DNA of 64,000 nucleotides from HXMU1420-2 sp017643305 (GCA_965217135.1 OZ244249.1:3720001-3784000); one strand, 5' to 3'; positions 1-9,608 are shown, counted from the first letter of the stretch. The notes: generated from the sequence alone by a model not told the origin. Numbers and translations: made by a program.

Positions 1-1
1 T

Positions 2-442
2 GTGCTGAGCGGCTTCTCGGCCGGGGGGTTCATGGTGAACTACCTTGCTTGCGCCGAACCGGCGAACTTCGCGGCCTATGCGCCCGTTGCGGGCGGATTC
101 TGGCGACCGCACCCGACCAAATGCGCCGGGCCGGTCAAACTCCTGCACACCCACGGCTGGGTCGATCCCACCGTGCCGCTGGAAGGCCGCAAACTGCGCG
201 GCGGCGCGTTTCAACAAGGCGACATTTTCGCAGGTTTGGAGATCTGGCGCAGCGCAAATGGCTGCTCGGACGAGAAACCGTCTAGCTATAACCAGACCGG
301 CCCATTCCTACGCCGCAGTTGGAAGACATGCGCACCAGACAGCGCGCTGGAATTCGCGCTTTGGCCCGGAGGTCACACTTTGCCTGATGGCTGGGCCGAC
401 ATGGTGGTGGATTGGTACGAAGCAGTCGTTGAACCGAACTGA
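2..442 (+). CDS. PHB-depolymerase/LpqC-type secreted esterase, 3' part
   Basis: The frame is already open at the window edge, so the N-terminal part lies outside. The visible 146 residues begin in the nucleophile elbow GFSAGG, whose Ser is the expected catalytic residue of an alpha/beta hydrolase. They continue through THGWVDPTVPLEGR, where the Asp of the triad sits in polyhydroxybutyrate depolymerase and feruloyl-esterase-like proteins, to WPGGHTLPDGW, which supplies the triad His. Family members are usually exported and hydrolyse polyester or aryl ester bonds; the substrate cannot be told from this fragment. It converges on opgH with a hairpin-rich gap between them. Confidence 0.7.
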   Translation: MLSGFSAGGFMVNYLACAEPANFAAYAPVAGGFWRPHPTKCAGPVKLLHTHGWVDPTVPLEGRKLRGGAFQQGDIFAGLEIWRSANGCSDEKPSSYNQTGPFLRRSWKTCAPDSALEFALWPGGHTLPDGWADMVVDWYEAVVEPN

Positions 443-448
443 AGCACC

Positions 449-511
449 CAATTCATTGATGAATTGAGTGAGAATTTTGCAAAATTCTCACCCGATTTTT
501 TGCAAAAATCG
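449..511. terminator. Tandem palindromes between converging genes, likely bidirectional terminator
   Basis: Three palindromes fill the 70-base gap. An 18-base near-palindrome, CAATTCATTGATGAATTG, lies at 449-466. A perfect 24-base palindrome at 468-491 has arms GTGAGAATTTTG and its complement. A third at 493-511 has arms CGATTTTT and AAAAATCG and carries T and A runs. They sit between the esterase stop and the opgH stop, so transcripts from either side would form hairpins. The first module recurs at 35051-35068, again between converging genes. Confidence 0.7.
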
Positions 512-512
512 T

Positions 513-2390
513 CTACTCCGCTGGTGACCGACCTTCCGCAGTTCGGTCCAGCAATGCCTTGAGTTGGGCGCGGTAAAACCGTGCGGCCTGCGTAATTTCG
601 GGCTCTCGAGTGCTGGTACGGGCGTCAAGCCAACCCCGGATGTTTACTCCACTCAAGGCAGACAACGGAACAGCCATGGCAAGACTTACTGCGATGGGCA
701 GCAACCACAGGCTCACAAATCCGCCAAAGATCCCGACAAAGAGAGCTATGCCGCTTGCGCTTTCCAGTGCATGGCAGATAATCAATGTCCGAAGCCCATA
801 CTGCCCGCCCGTCCGGGCTTGCGGTGTCCAACCCTTTTGCAGGCCTAGAACAGTGCGGAAGACGGCGATCATTTGCTGCACCATCAGGATCGGTGCATAC
901 AAGATGGACAGCAAAATTTCCGCCAGGAAAGACACCAGGAACCGCCCGCCGCCGCCGAAATCGCTCCACCGGGCACCAGTCATTGGCAAAGCCACTACGC
1001 CCAGGACCTTAGGGGCCAACAGCATGGCGTACATCAGCGCGATGATCATGACATGGCGCGCCTCGGTCATTTCCGGCCAGGTGGGCATCAGCGGGTTGCT
1101 CGCGCTAAAATAAGTCAGAATGCTGGCATCTTCACCCGAACCAATCAGCGCCCACATGACCAGCAGCGCAAACCAGATCGGGGACATCAGATAGCCCATA
1201 GCGCCGTGAAACAGGTGAAACCGGGACAAGGCCGCAAAGCCACGCGACCAGAGTAGGTTCAGGTGTTGCAGGTTGCCCTGGCACCAGCGACGGTCGCGGA
1301 GGACATAGTCGGTCAGTGTTTGGGGCGTTTCTTCGTAAGACCCACGAATGCGCGGCAGGAACCGCACACCCCATCCGGCCCGGCGCAGCAGCCCAGCCTC
1401 CACAAAGTCATGACTCATGATCAGGTTGTCGCGCCCGATCAACGACCGCACGCGTGGCAGGCCTGCGCAGGCGGCAAAGGCCTCGGTCCGGATGATAGCA
1501 TTATGGCCCCAGTAGTTGCCTTCACGCCCACACCAGCGGGCCACCCCTTCGGCCAACGCCGCGCCGTAGACGCCGTTGGCAAACTGCTGCATCCGGGCAA
1601 AAACCGATTGCGCGCCAACCAATTGCGGAAAGCTCTGGATCAACCCTGCGCCCGGATCACTGGCAAGCGCACCGGCCAGCCGGGAAATGGCGCGACCAGT
1701 CATGAGGCTGTCTGCGTCCAGCACGATCATCGCGGGCCATCCACCGCCCCAGCGTTGCACCCAGTTGGCGATATTGCCAACCTTACGATCCGTGTTTTCC
1801 GGACGCCGTCGGTAATAGAGCGGGATGTCATCCCCCAAATCCTTCCGCAGGGCCAATACGCTTTCCTGTTCCTGCGCTACGATGGCATCGTCACGCGTAT
1901 CGCTCAGCACGAATACCGCATACTCATGCGGCCCACCGATAGAACGCAGCTCTTCCAGCATCGACCGCGCATTGCCCAGAACATACCAAGGCACTTCGTT
2001 GTAAATTGGCATCAACAGCGCCACGCGCTGCGGCTCCGCCGGGCCGGGCCGCACCCGGCGTGCAGGTTGGGCCAGCGAAAACAGGCCCAGCACCACAGTG
2101 CTAACCGTGAAGCAGATCCAGAAGAAATTGAAACAGATTAGAACCAGCAGGACGCCTTCGACCACGCTCAACCCCATATCGGCAAACCATCCGTAAATGA
2201 CCCAGGCCAGACCTAGGGTCGCGGCCATAGCCGGGCTAAAAGCCAGCACGCGCCACAGTTCGACCCGGTATTCGCAAGCCCCGTCCCCGGGTACCTTGGC
2301 GTCGTGAAACGGCGCGCTCAGGTCCTGCACCGGCATGGCCGCGGGCTGTTCGGGCGGCATGATATGCAGATTGGTGTTCAAACGGTCCAC
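513..2390 (-). CDS. opgH: Glucans biosynthesis glucosyltransferase H
   Basis: OpgH (MdoH) is the inner-membrane GT2 glucosyltransferase that builds and extrudes the beta-1,2 backbone of osmoregulated periplasmic glucans from UDP-glucose. The 625-residue protein has two membrane segments at about 50-70 and 78-105. The processive GT2 residues follow: D164, D225-A-D227, the SHD around 328 and R-x-x-R-W near 365-369 followed by CQGN. More membrane helices fill the C-terminal half. The reading starts with GTG at 2390, 13 bases inside the end of opgG, which suggests coupled translation; an ATG at 2360 is the alternative start. E. coli OpgH is longer, mainly at the N-terminus. Last gene of the TPR-opgC-opgG-opgH run. 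Confidence 0.93.
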   Translation of the reverse strand: MDRLNTNLHIMPPEQPAAMPVQDLSAPFHDAKVPGDGACEYRVELWRVLAFSPAMAATLGLAWVIYGWFADMGLSVVEGVLLVLICFNFFWICFTVSTVVLGLFSLAQPARRVRPGPAEPQRVALLMPIYNEVPWYVLGNARSMLEELRSIGGPHEYAVFVLSDTRDDAIVAQEQESVLALRKDLGDDIPLYYRRRPENTDRKVGNIANWVQRWGGGWPAMIVLDADSLMTGRAISRLAGALASDPGAGLIQSFPQLVGAQSVFARMQQFANGVYGAALAEGVARWCGREGNYWGHNAIIRTEAFAACAGLPRVRSLIGRDNLIMSHDFVEAGLLRRAGWGVRFLPRIRGSYEETPQTLTDYVLRDRRWCQGNLQHLNLLWSRGFAALSRFHLFHGAMGYLMSPIWFALLVMWALIGSGEDASILTYFSASNPLMPTWPEMTEARHVMIIALMYAMLLAPKVLGVVALPMTGARWSDFGGGGRFLVSFLAEILLSILYAPILMVQQMIAVFRTVLGLQKGWTPQARTGGQYGLRTLIICHALESASGIALFVGIFGGFVSLWLLPIAVSLAMAVPLSALSGVNIRGWLDARTSTREPEITQAARFYRAQLKALLDRTAEGRSPAE

Positions 2391-3895
2391 CGATAGAGCC
2401 AGACTTCGCTCGCCATCTGACCATCCTTACGCAGCTGCGCACGCAGTTCCGCATAGGGGCTTTCGCCGGGATCAAAGGCAAAGACCAACCGCAGACCACC
2501 GGTTTCCGGGTTGCGCTGCAGAACGCCTTGGCTGGTCTCAGCCTGAGCCGACGCCACATGTACGGTCATAGCCTCTGGCCCATCATCGAAAAGCGGGTGG
2601 TCTTCGAAATCAATCGCCGCCAAGCGCCCGGGCAAGGGTTCGGCTCCATTATGGCGCGCGCCCATGGCGGTGTTGATCACGCGGGGCAAATTGGTTTCCA
2701 AATCTGGCTCCACACACCAGGTCAGCCGGTAAACCAGTTGCGTTTCCGATCCCGCCTTCATCCTTTGGCGGGGCCGCCAGTAGGCCACGATATTGTCGAA
2801 TATTTCAACTTCAGTCGGAATTTCCACCAGCACAACAGAGCCTTTGCCCCAGTCCCCCAACGGTTCTACCCAAAGCCCTGGACGGCGATGATAGAGCGCC
2901 TCTAGGTCTGCAAAATCGGACGGCTTCCGCGCGCGTTGCATCAGGCCGAACCCGCGTGGGTTCTGATCGACAAAGGAACTGACCTGCAATCTCACCGGGT
3001 TGGCCAGCGGCCGCCACAACAATTCGCCATTTCCATTTCGGATCAACAGCCCGTCGCTGTCATGAACCGCCGGACGAAAATCATCAAAACGGGTGCGATT
3101 GGTCTGGTCATAGAGGAACATGGACGTCAGCGGGCCCAAACCGATATGATCCAGATCGATGCGTGGGAACAGCGTGGCCTGCACATCCATCACACAGTCT
3201 GTGCCGGGCTGAATTTCGAACCGATAGGCGCCTGCCACGCTTGGGCTTTCGAGCAGAGCGTGCAGGATGATTTTGGTTTGCCCCGGTTCGGGGGCTTCCA
3301 GCCAAAACTCGATGTATTCGGGGAATTCCTCCCCCATCGGGTCGGCTGTTTTCAAAGCCAGACCGCGCGCGGACAAGCCATAGATCTGTTGCAGCCCGAT
3401 GGCACGAAAGTAACTGGCACCCTGGAATACGCAGAATTCGTTCTTCAGCCCCGGCTGATCCAGTTCGGTGCGCAGACGGATACCGGAAAATCCCATGCTT
3501 TCGTCTACCGGCAGGTCGGGGAACTTGTCGGTCTTGTCGAAATTAGCCAGATCAAACGGCACCTGCCACGCTTGGCCATCTTTGACTTCGTGCACGATCA
3601 CCGCACGCGGGAAATAAAGACCGGGATGGAAAAAATCGACCTCGTAGGGCCGGTCGGTATCGCGCCACAACGCGCGGTCAAACCGGAACCACAGCGATTT
3701 GTATTGCTCATAGGACAGGTCTAGCCAAGGCTGCGGAACCTTAGAGCGCGGCTGATAAGAACGGGCCGCCAGTGCGCGGGCTTTGTCGATCACGTCGCCG
3801 GGCGCAAAGGGAACTGGTGCCATTTCTGCCAAGGCAGGTCGCGCCAACAGGATCGCCGTGGTGCCTGCCAGGAATGCGCGACGGGTTGTGGTCAT
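2378..3895 (-). CDS. opgG: Periplasmic glucan biosynthesis protein G
   Basis: OpgG (MdoG) is a periplasmic protein required for making and branching osmoregulated periplasmic glucans. The 505-residue product starts MTTTRRAFLAG and has a twin-arginine-like or Sec signal ending near ARPALA (about residue 23). The mature part carries family sequence such as YEQYKSLWFRFDRALW and the YFRAIG and GLSARGLA stretches. ATG at 3895 was chosen over the longer open frame because the signal peptide begins there and because it forms an ATGA overlap with the opgC stop. The 3' end overlaps opgH by 13 bases. Confidence 0.93.
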   Translation of the reverse strand: MTTTRRAFLAGTTAILLARPALAEMAPVPFAPGDVIDKARALAARSYQPRSKVPQPWLDLSYEQYKSLWFRFDRALWRDTDRPYEVDFFHPGLYFPRAVIVHEVKDGQAWQVPFDLANFDKTDKFPDLPVDESMGFSGIRLRTELDQPGLKNEFCVFQGASYFRAIGLQQIYGLSARGLALKTADPMGEEFPEYIEFWLEAPEPGQTKIILHALLESPSVAGAYRFEIQPGTDCVMDVQATLFPRIDLDHIGLGPLTSMFLYDQTNRTRFDDFRPAVHDSDGLLIRNGNGELLWRPLANPVRLQVSSFVDQNPRGFGLMQRARKPSDFADLEALYHRRPGLWVEPLGDWGKGSVVLVEIPTEVEIFDNIVAYWRPRQRMKAGSETQLVYRLTWCVEPDLETNLPRVINTAMGARHNGAEPLPGRLAAIDFEDHPLFDDGPEAMTVHVASAQAETSQGVLQRNPETGGLRLVFAFDPGESPYAELRAQLRKDGQMASEVWLYRWTV

Positions 3896-5136
3896 GAACG
3901 GCTTCTCCACGGCTGGGATTTGAACCAGCCGGCGGTGTAGGCGACCCCGATTAGCATCAAAAAGCCAAATAGATTGATCAGGGCAAAGGTGGCTGGTGTC
4001 CGGCCTATCTGGTCCAGCGCAAAACCCAGCAGCCGTGCAACGGCCATGGAAAACACGAACACGGCGAGCGATTGCTGGCCAACCTTTGTGACCACCGTCA
4101 GGATTGTCTCCCAAACTTTTGCACCCAGGCCGGTGCCAGAGGCAGACAACCGCCGACCTCCTTCACCAGCGACCAGCCAAGCCAGGTAGGCAAGAGACAG
4201 AAAATGCAGGTAACGCAGAACGCCAAAATCAGTCTTGCCGCGCAGGTTAAAGCCAACATTGTTCTGGAAAAGGTTGATCTGCCGCCAGATCGGGCGGATC
4301 AGTTCACCCAGTTCCGGCGCAGCTGCATTAATCCATGAAAACACCTTCCATGACCCGATAGGCATGGTCAGCACCAGGAACGCGATGCAAACCCACATCA
4401 GCGTACGGGATACGGGCGGCTGCGGCAGCCAACCCTTCATGAAAGCAAAACCAGTGAAGAACAGCAGTTGCCAGCCAAACGGGTTGAAGAACCATTCACG
4501 ATCGGACCAGGGTTCTGCCGGAAGCCACAGCAATTGCATTTGTGCACCCACCCAAATGGCGATACTGGCACCGGCCACGGCAGCAAACCCGAAGCCAGAC
4601 AGCGCCATGAAAAGGGGCATCAGCGCCAGCGCGACCAGATACATCGGCAGAATGTCAAAGTAGTTCGGCACATAGGTCAGCGTGAAAATACCAACAATCT
4701 GCGGGGCTGGATCTTCGAAAAACCGGGTCAGGTTCAGCGATCCGATATAGCTTTTCTCGAACCCGCCATAGGTATCCAACGCCGCCATCATCATCGCTGT
4801 GAAGAAAAACAGGCAGATATGCGCCCAGTAGACTTGCCAGATGCGAAACGCCACGCGTGCGCTGCCCAGAAACCACCCTGTGCGGGCATAGGCCCCGCCA
4901 AATGCGATGGCCGATGCCATGCCGGAACAGAACACAAAGATTTCGGTCGCGTCCGAAAATCCAAACCGGGCGGGGATCCATCCGGTCCAGGCGTTGCGGG
5001 GAATATGGGCCACCAGGATGATGAACATCGCCAGCCCGCGGTAGAAATCCAAACGCGGGTCGCGCACGGTCTTGGCCACAGGCGCGACCTGCGCCGGGGT
5101 CGAGGCGTAAACTGAGGTGGGCGAAACTGTCGCCAT
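3892..5136 (-). CDS. opgC: OpgC-family glucan succinyl/acyl transferase, integral membrane
   Basis: OpgC proteins put succinyl or related groups on periplasmic glucans. The 414-residue protein shows the family start RDPRLDFYRGLAMFIILVAH near residues 25-45, where D and H are conserved in this acyltransferase superfamily, and then SDATEIFVFCSGMASAIAFG. About ten hydrophobic segments make it polytopic. The ATG at 5136 lies 24 bases downstream of the TPR gene, and the stop overlaps the opgG start by 4 bases, so the order is TPR-opgC-opgG-opgH on one transcript. The donor acyl group cannot be read from sequence. Confidence 0.9.
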   Translation of the reverse strand: MATVSPTSVYASTPAQVAPVAKTVRDPRLDFYRGLAMFIILVAHIPRNAWTGWIPARFGFSDATEIFVFCSGMASAIAFGGAYARTGWFLGSARVAFRIWQVYWAHICLFFFTAMMMAALDTYGGFEKSYIGSLNLTRFFEDPAPQIVGIFTLTYVPNYFDILPMYLVALALMPLFMALSGFGFAAVAGASIAIWVGAQMQLLWLPAEPWSDREWFFNPFGWQLLFFTGFAFMKGWLPQPPVSRTLMWVCIAFLVLTMPIGSWKVFSWINAAAPELGELIRPIWRQINLFQNNVGFNLRGKTDFGVLRYLHFLSLAYLAWLVAGEGGRRLSASGTGLGAKVWETILTVVTKVGQQSLAVFVFSMAVARLLGFALDQIGRTPATFALINLFGFLMLIGVAYTAGWFKSQPWRSRS

Positions 5137-5160
5137 GTCGGTCTGAGCCTTCCGTATTTC

Positions 5161-6531
5161 TTATTGGGCCGGCACGCTGTGTGCTGGCGTGGTTCCGCGG
5201 CCTGCCGCGATCAGGTTTCGGCGGGCTTCGGCATATCCGTCTTCCCGACCTGCGCGCGTGGCGCGCCGGGCATCCAGGATCGCTTCTGCCCCGTCCAGCA
5301 GACCCGCGCGGATCCCGGCATCAATGGCCAGACGTTCAAACACATCCCGCTGCGCGTGACTTCCACCAGCAAGGTACAAATCGCGACGCGCCTGCGACAG
5401 CGCGTGAAATGCCGCGCCATATCGCCCCTCACCAAACGCAGCCAAACCCTCAGCCGCCGGGATGCCCGGCTTGGCCATGCGCTGCCCGGCTTCGTCGGTG
5501 CGCGTCTGGCCATCCCGATGCAGCCGCTGCAGCATGCGATGGGTGGCCACATCGCGATTATCAGCGCTCAGAGCCATAAGGTAATGCAGATCAGCGAAGA
5601 TAAGGCACCCATCCTCGGTCCGGTCGGCGCTGAGATCAGCCAGTTCTTCCCATCGGTCGCCAACGTCAACGCCGTCCAGCTCCAGCCGCACGAGAAGGGA
5701 TGTGGCTTTGGAGATATCGCGATAGTCATCGGTTTTGTCTTTGCGGATCTCGGTGTCATACAGCGCTATCACCTCGTCGATCTGGCACAGGTCCAGATGC
5801 ATTAGCGCTTTGTGCCACCACACGTGATAACGGAAATTGTTGCAATGCGCCCACGCTGCTTCGCGGCCTGCCAGCCAGTCCAGCCCGGCACGCGCGTTGC
5901 ATGTCATGTCGTGCACATGGGCCACCGCATGCAGGCCCCAGGCATCGTTCGGCGCCAGCCAAAGCGCCTGCCGCCCAGCGATCCCCGCGCGATCGTAATC
6001 TCCTGTCTCCTCCAGCGCAAAAGCGTAACAGCCCAGCAGATAACCGCGCCCGGCATGATTCGGCTGGTAGGTGGGCAACACCCGTTCGACCGACCGGCGC
6101 ATACCATCAGTGTCGCCCAGAACGAACCGGATCGCCTGGCTGAGCTTCATGGCCAGCGTGTCCTGCGGGTAGAGGTCCAGCACCTGTTCCATCGCCGCTA
6201 TGGAGCCGTTGGGCTGACCCGCCATCCATGCCGCCAGTGCGTCGACATAAAGTCCTTCGCGCTGATCCACACCAATCCGGCGCTTTGCTACCCACGCGGC
6301 GTCCATTGCTTCGCGGGCGGTTTCCAAAAGCTCCCGTCGGCCCAGTAGCAGGTAGAACAGACCTTTCACGGCGTAGCCCATAGCAAAGTTGGGCGCTTCG
6401 CCCAGAACCGTTGCCAGATGTCTTGGGGTCGCCGCCGCATGGGCCAGAAAGCCCATCATTGTTTCGTTCCACGCCTCGATGGCAACAGGCGTAGTCAGGC
6501 TTGTGGGCTGGCCAAAAATGTCAGATTGCAT
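5161..6531 (-). CDS. Tetratricopeptide-repeat protein, TTC38-like
   Basis: A 456-residue soluble protein starting MQSDIFGQPTS, without signal peptide or membrane segments. Helical repeats run through most of it, for example GYAVKGLFYLLLGRRELLE, LYPQDTLAMKLSQAIRF and WGLHAVAHVHDM. The HAVAHVHDM and WHLALYxLxxG-like stretches match the bacterial relatives of tetratricopeptide protein 38, a family without an established biochemical role. The ATG at 6531 is preferred to a TTG four codons upstream. Only 24 bases separate it from opgC, which suggests, but does not show, a link to glucan synthesis or co-transcription only. Confidence 0.75.
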   Translation of the reverse strand: MQSDIFGQPTSLTTPVAIEAWNETMMGFLAHAAATPRHLATVLGEAPNFAMGYAVKGLFYLLLGRRELLETAREAMDAAWVAKRRIGVDQREGLYVDALAAWMAGQPNGSIAAMEQVLDLYPQDTLAMKLSQAIRFVLGDTDGMRRSVERVLPTYQPNHAGRGYLLGCYAFALEETGDYDRAGIAGRQALWLAPNDAWGLHAVAHVHDMTCNARAGLDWLAGREAAWAHCNNFRYHVWWHKALMHLDLCQIDEVIALYDTEIRKDKTDDYRDISKATSLLVRLELDGVDVGDRWEELADLSADRTEDGCLIFADLHYLMALSADNRDVATHRMLQRLHRDGQTRTDEAGQRMAKPGIPAAEGLAAFGEGRYGAAFHALSQARRDLYLAGGSHAQRDVFERLAIDAGIRAGLLDGAEAILDARRATRAGREDGYAEARRNLIAAGRGTTPAHSVPAQ

Positions 6532-6718
6532 AGATGGGTCCAATCGTGTCGCAGCAACGCGTGAGAAGCGCTTACCAGACTGTAGACAACTGACATACGC
6601 GGATTAATCCCGCTCTCGAATTGGTGAAAACCCGTGTGCGAAGCATTGCCCAAAACCGGGAAATCAAGGCTAAGACCTGACTGTTTTCCAGCAAATGTTT
6701 CAATCAGGGCGGCGGGTT

Positions 6719-7906
6719 TCAGACAGTTTTGAAAGGATCTTCTGCCGCCAGTACCGTTTCGGTGTCCACACCACAGGATCTGGGCGCGATCCGGTAGCTG
6801 ACCGGAGTGGCGGAAAAGTGCAGCGGATTGCCCAGAAGCCGGACATCGCCATGCTCGGATGGCATGGTGATCTGCATATTACGCGCGGCGACCTGATCAG
6901 TATCAAAAACTTGCGCCAGATCATGCACCGGCCCCACCGGAACCTTCACGGCTTCGAGGCCTGAAATCATGTCTTCCATGCTACGCGCTGCAATCGCTGG
7001 CCGCAGGATCGCGTTCAATTCGTCGCGGTGGGCCAGCCGATCGGGGTTGGTGGCAAAGCGCGGATCATCGGCCAGCGCGTTCAGCCGCAGCATATCAGCA
7101 AATCGACGAAACTGGGCGTCATTTCCGACGGCAAGAATGATGTGGCTGTCCGATGTTTCGTAGACATCATATGGCACGATGTTGGGGTGCCCGTTGCCGC
7201 GCCGCTGGGGGACCTGCCCGGATTGCAGGTAATTGACACCCTCGTTGATCAGCCACGCAATCTGCGCGTCGACCAATGCAAGTTCCAGATGCTGGCCTTC
7301 GCCTGTCTGATCACGGTGCCGCAGGGCGGCTAGAATACCAACGGTGGCGTACATCCCGCACATCACGTCGGCGATCCCGACACCCACCTTCATCGGCTCA
7401 CCATCCGGGTCGCCAGTGAGCGACATGATCCCGCCATAGCCCTGCGCCATCAGGTCATAGCCCGGTTTGGACCTGTTCGGCCCGGTCTGGCCGTAGCCCG
7501 AGATTGAACAGTAAACGAGCCCAGGCAGATCCTTGGCAACGCTGGAGTAATCCAACCCGTATTTCGCCAGCCCGCCCGGTTTGAAATTTTCGATCAGGAT
7601 GTCAGCGAACCCGGCCAAACGCCGAATTTCGGCTTGCCCTTCGGATGTAGAAATATCCAGCGCCACGGACCGTTTGTTGCGGTTGGCAGACATGAAATAG
7701 GCAGACAGGTCACTGTCGCTTCCATCCTCGCTTTGCACAAACGGCGGGCCCCAGCTGCGGGTGTCATCGCCACCAGAAGCGGGATTTTCGATTTTGATAA
7801 CCGTCGCGCCGAGATCACCCAGCAACTGGGTGCAAGTGGGACCGGCAAGGATACGGCTGAGGTCCAGCACTTTGACCCCGGACAGAGGCCCATCAGAAGC
7901 GGTCAT
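6719..7906 (-). CDS. CaiB/BaiF (class III) CoA-transferase
   Basis: A 395-residue class III CoA-transferase, a cytosolic family that moves CoA between carboxylates. The N-terminus GVKVLDLSRILAGPTCTQLL, then GDLGATVIKIENP, is the usual opening. The expected catalytic Asp is D180 in GVGIADVMCG. ATG at 7906 was chosen because AGGGAGG lies just upstream; a longer in-frame start adds only six codons. It overlaps the 3' end of the thiamine-diphosphate enzyme by 14 bases and its ribosome site sits inside that gene, so the two are probably translated together. The pairing recalls frc/oxc of oxalate catabolism, but the partner is not a clear oxalyl-CoA decarboxylase, so no acceptor is assigned. Confidence 0.88.
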   Translation of the reverse strand: MTASDGPLSGVKVLDLSRILAGPTCTQLLGDLGATVIKIENPASGGDDTRSWGPPFVQSEDGSDSDLSAYFMSANRNKRSVALDISTSEGQAEIRRLAGFADILIENFKPGGLAKYGLDYSSVAKDLPGLVYCSISGYGQTGPNRSKPGYDLMAQGYGGIMSLTGDPDGEPMKVGVGIADVMCGMYATVGILAALRHRDQTGEGQHLELALVDAQIAWLINEGVNYLQSGQVPQRRGNGHPNIVPYDVYETSDSHIILAVGNDAQFRRFADMLRLNALADDPRFATNPDRLAHRDELNAILRPAIAARSMEDMISGLEAVKVPVGPVHDLAQVFDTDQVAARNMQITMPSEHGDVRLLGNPLHFSATPVSYRIAPRSCGVDTETVLAAEDPFKTV

Positions 7907-9512
7907 TGTAAGCCTCCCTTTCAATCTCTGCAGCGATCACGGTGAACTGCTCGGAAGCCATCGCATCCTGCAGAGCGGCGCGCAACTCTACCCGCGATGA
8001 AACTCGCACACCGTTCCCACCCAGCGCACGGCCCAGCGCGGCAAAATCATGCCGGGCAAAATCCACGCCGGCGTTGGATAACTGCCGCTGTCTCTGCTTC
8101 AGATCGATCAGGGCCAGGCTCGCGTCCACGAACACCACGAAAATCGGTGCAAGATCCAGCTCGGCTGCCGTCGAAAGTTCCCCCGCCACCATCAGCATGC
8201 CGGCATCGCCCGTGAAGCCCACCACGGGCACGTCCGGTTGCGCCAACTTGAGCCCGATTGCCATGGGCACCGCACAGCCCATGGTGCAGAGCCCCGTAGA
8301 CTGGATCAGCGACCTTGGCGCTTCACATTCCCAGGTTTGCGACAGCAGAATGCGATGCGCACCACTATCGACCGAGGCCAGCGTGCCTTCGGGCATCACC
8401 GCACGCGTTTCAGCGATCACGGCGGCGGGGCCCCAGTCTTCATCCGTTGCAAAAACCTTCGTCAGTTTGGCCTTCGCCGTGTCGGGTTCACCATTGGCCC
8501 ATGTGTCCCGCGCCGGACCGCATTCGGCGAGTGCCTCCAACGTGGCCCCAGTTTCCGCCACGATGTTGAGCGTCGCCTGATGCATGAAATGCGTATTGGG
8601 CACGGCGGAGATATCGATCACCCACTGCTGGCGCGGGTCCCACGGGTTACGCCACCCCGTGCGCATTTCGACCGGGTCATACCCGATGGCCAGGATCAGA
8701 TCCGCTTCGCCAAGCAATGGCATCAGGATGCCGTCTGCCTTGGGTGACAACCCCGCCGCACCCAGGCACAGCGGGTGATCTTCTCGCAGAACACCCTTGG
8801 CCTTGTATGTGGTGACAAACGGGATGGAAAAATGCTCCAGAAATGCCCGCAGAACGGTTTCGGACCGGTCGTTCAGCACATCCAGCCCTACAACGGCGAG
8901 TGGCTTACGCGCAGCAGCCAGCCATTCCCGCGCCTGCGCCAGCGCGCCGCCCGCCGGGGCGACCGGGCCCGGCGGCTGAGCTTGGGGTAAGCCACGATCC
9001 GGGCGGACAGCATCAGCCACACCGATGGGCACATCGATATGCACTGGCCCGCAGCGCGGCGTGGTGGCAATTGCCACTGCCTTATCCGCCACGATGTCGG
9101 CGCTGTCGGCAGTCAGCCGGAAACTCGCCCGCGTGATAGGGCGGTACACAGCCTGATGGTCGAGCACCTGGTGAGTGTAAGTCAGTTCATCCTCGGCATC
9201 GACACAGCCGGTCAGGACGATCAGCGGCACCCGGTCCTGTTCCGCGTTGGCCACCACGTTCACACAGTTCAACGCGCCGGGGCCAACAGTAGCCACGAGG
9301 ATCACAGGCGCGCCGTCCACATGATGTACGCCTTCGCCCATGAACCCGGCGGCATTTTCATGTTTGGCCAGAACAAACCGAATGCCCGCCTTCTCCAAGG
9401 CATCGACCAGCGTCAGAACCTCACCCCCCGGCATGCCAAAAGCATAGCGGCATCCGGCATCATACAGGCGGCGCGCCAGTTTATCCGCTGCGCGGGAAGA
9501 GGTGTCTGCCAT
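7893..9512 (-). CDS. Thiamine-diphosphate-dependent enzyme, acetolactate-synthase-like, divergent cofactor motif
   Basis: 539 residues with the three-domain layout of the acetolactate synthase/oxalyl-CoA decarboxylase superfamily. The PYR domain carries GMPGGEV and the cofactor-activating E52 in KHENAAG, a central domain follows, and the PP domain is C-terminal. The cofactor signature is unusual: G-D-A at 435-437 instead of GDG, and Asp about 463 (FVDASLALID) where an Asn normally binds the Mg-diphosphate. AAGGAG upstream fixes the ATG at 9512; the frame is open further up but without a plausible start. Coupled to the CoA-transferase downstream. The substrate is unknown. Confidence 0.82.
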   Translation of the reverse strand: MADTSSRAADKLARRLYDAGCRYAFGMPGGEVLTLVDALEKAGIRFVLAKHENAAGFMGEGVHHVDGAPVILVATVGPGALNCVNVVANAEQDRVPLIVLTGCVDAEDELTYTHQVLDHQAVYRPITRASFRLTADSADIVADKAVAIATTPRCGPVHIDVPIGVADAVRPDRGLPQAQPPGPVAPAGGALAQAREWLAAARKPLAVVGLDVLNDRSETVLRAFLEHFSIPFVTTYKAKGVLREDHPLCLGAAGLSPKADGILMPLLGEADLILAIGYDPVEMRTGWRNPWDPRQQWVIDISAVPNTHFMHQATLNIVAETGATLEALAECGPARDTWANGEPDTAKAKLTKVFATDEDWGPAAVIAETRAVMPEGTLASVDSGAHRILLSQTWECEAPRSLIQSTGLCTMGCAVPMAIGLKLAQPDVPVVGFTGDAGMLMVAGELSTAAELDLAPIFVVFVDASLALIDLKQRQRQLSNAGVDFARHDFAALGRALGGNGVRVSSRVELRAALQDAMASEQFTVIAAEIEREAYNDRF

Positions 9513-9590
9513 GCCAATTCTCCTTGTTTGCCGTGTCGGGGCCTTGTTTTGAGGGCGGAGCATGCCGATCCCCACTGCCGACGCAATAGG

Positions 9591-9608
9591 TGTCACGGCA
9601 GTGTGACA
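9591..9608. promoter_or_regulatory. 18-base inverted repeat in divergent promoter region, candidate operator
   Basis: TGTCAC and GTGACA arms are separated by six bases, between the thiamine-diphosphate gene reading left (start 9512) and the DUF1214 gene reading right (start 9684). The spacing and symmetry suit a dimeric repressor or activator. No regulator gene adjoins it and no promoter boxes were assigned. Confidence 0.35.

Noticed and set aside
1263..2141. A 292-codon open frame on the plus strand
   Set aside because: Antisense to opgH through its catalytic motifs; not protein-like.
6719..9512. Oxalate catabolism pair (oxc/frc)
   Set aside because: The CoA-transferase fits the class, but the thiamine-diphosphate protein reads as acetolactate-synthase-like and lacks the oxalyl-CoA decarboxylase N-terminal pattern.
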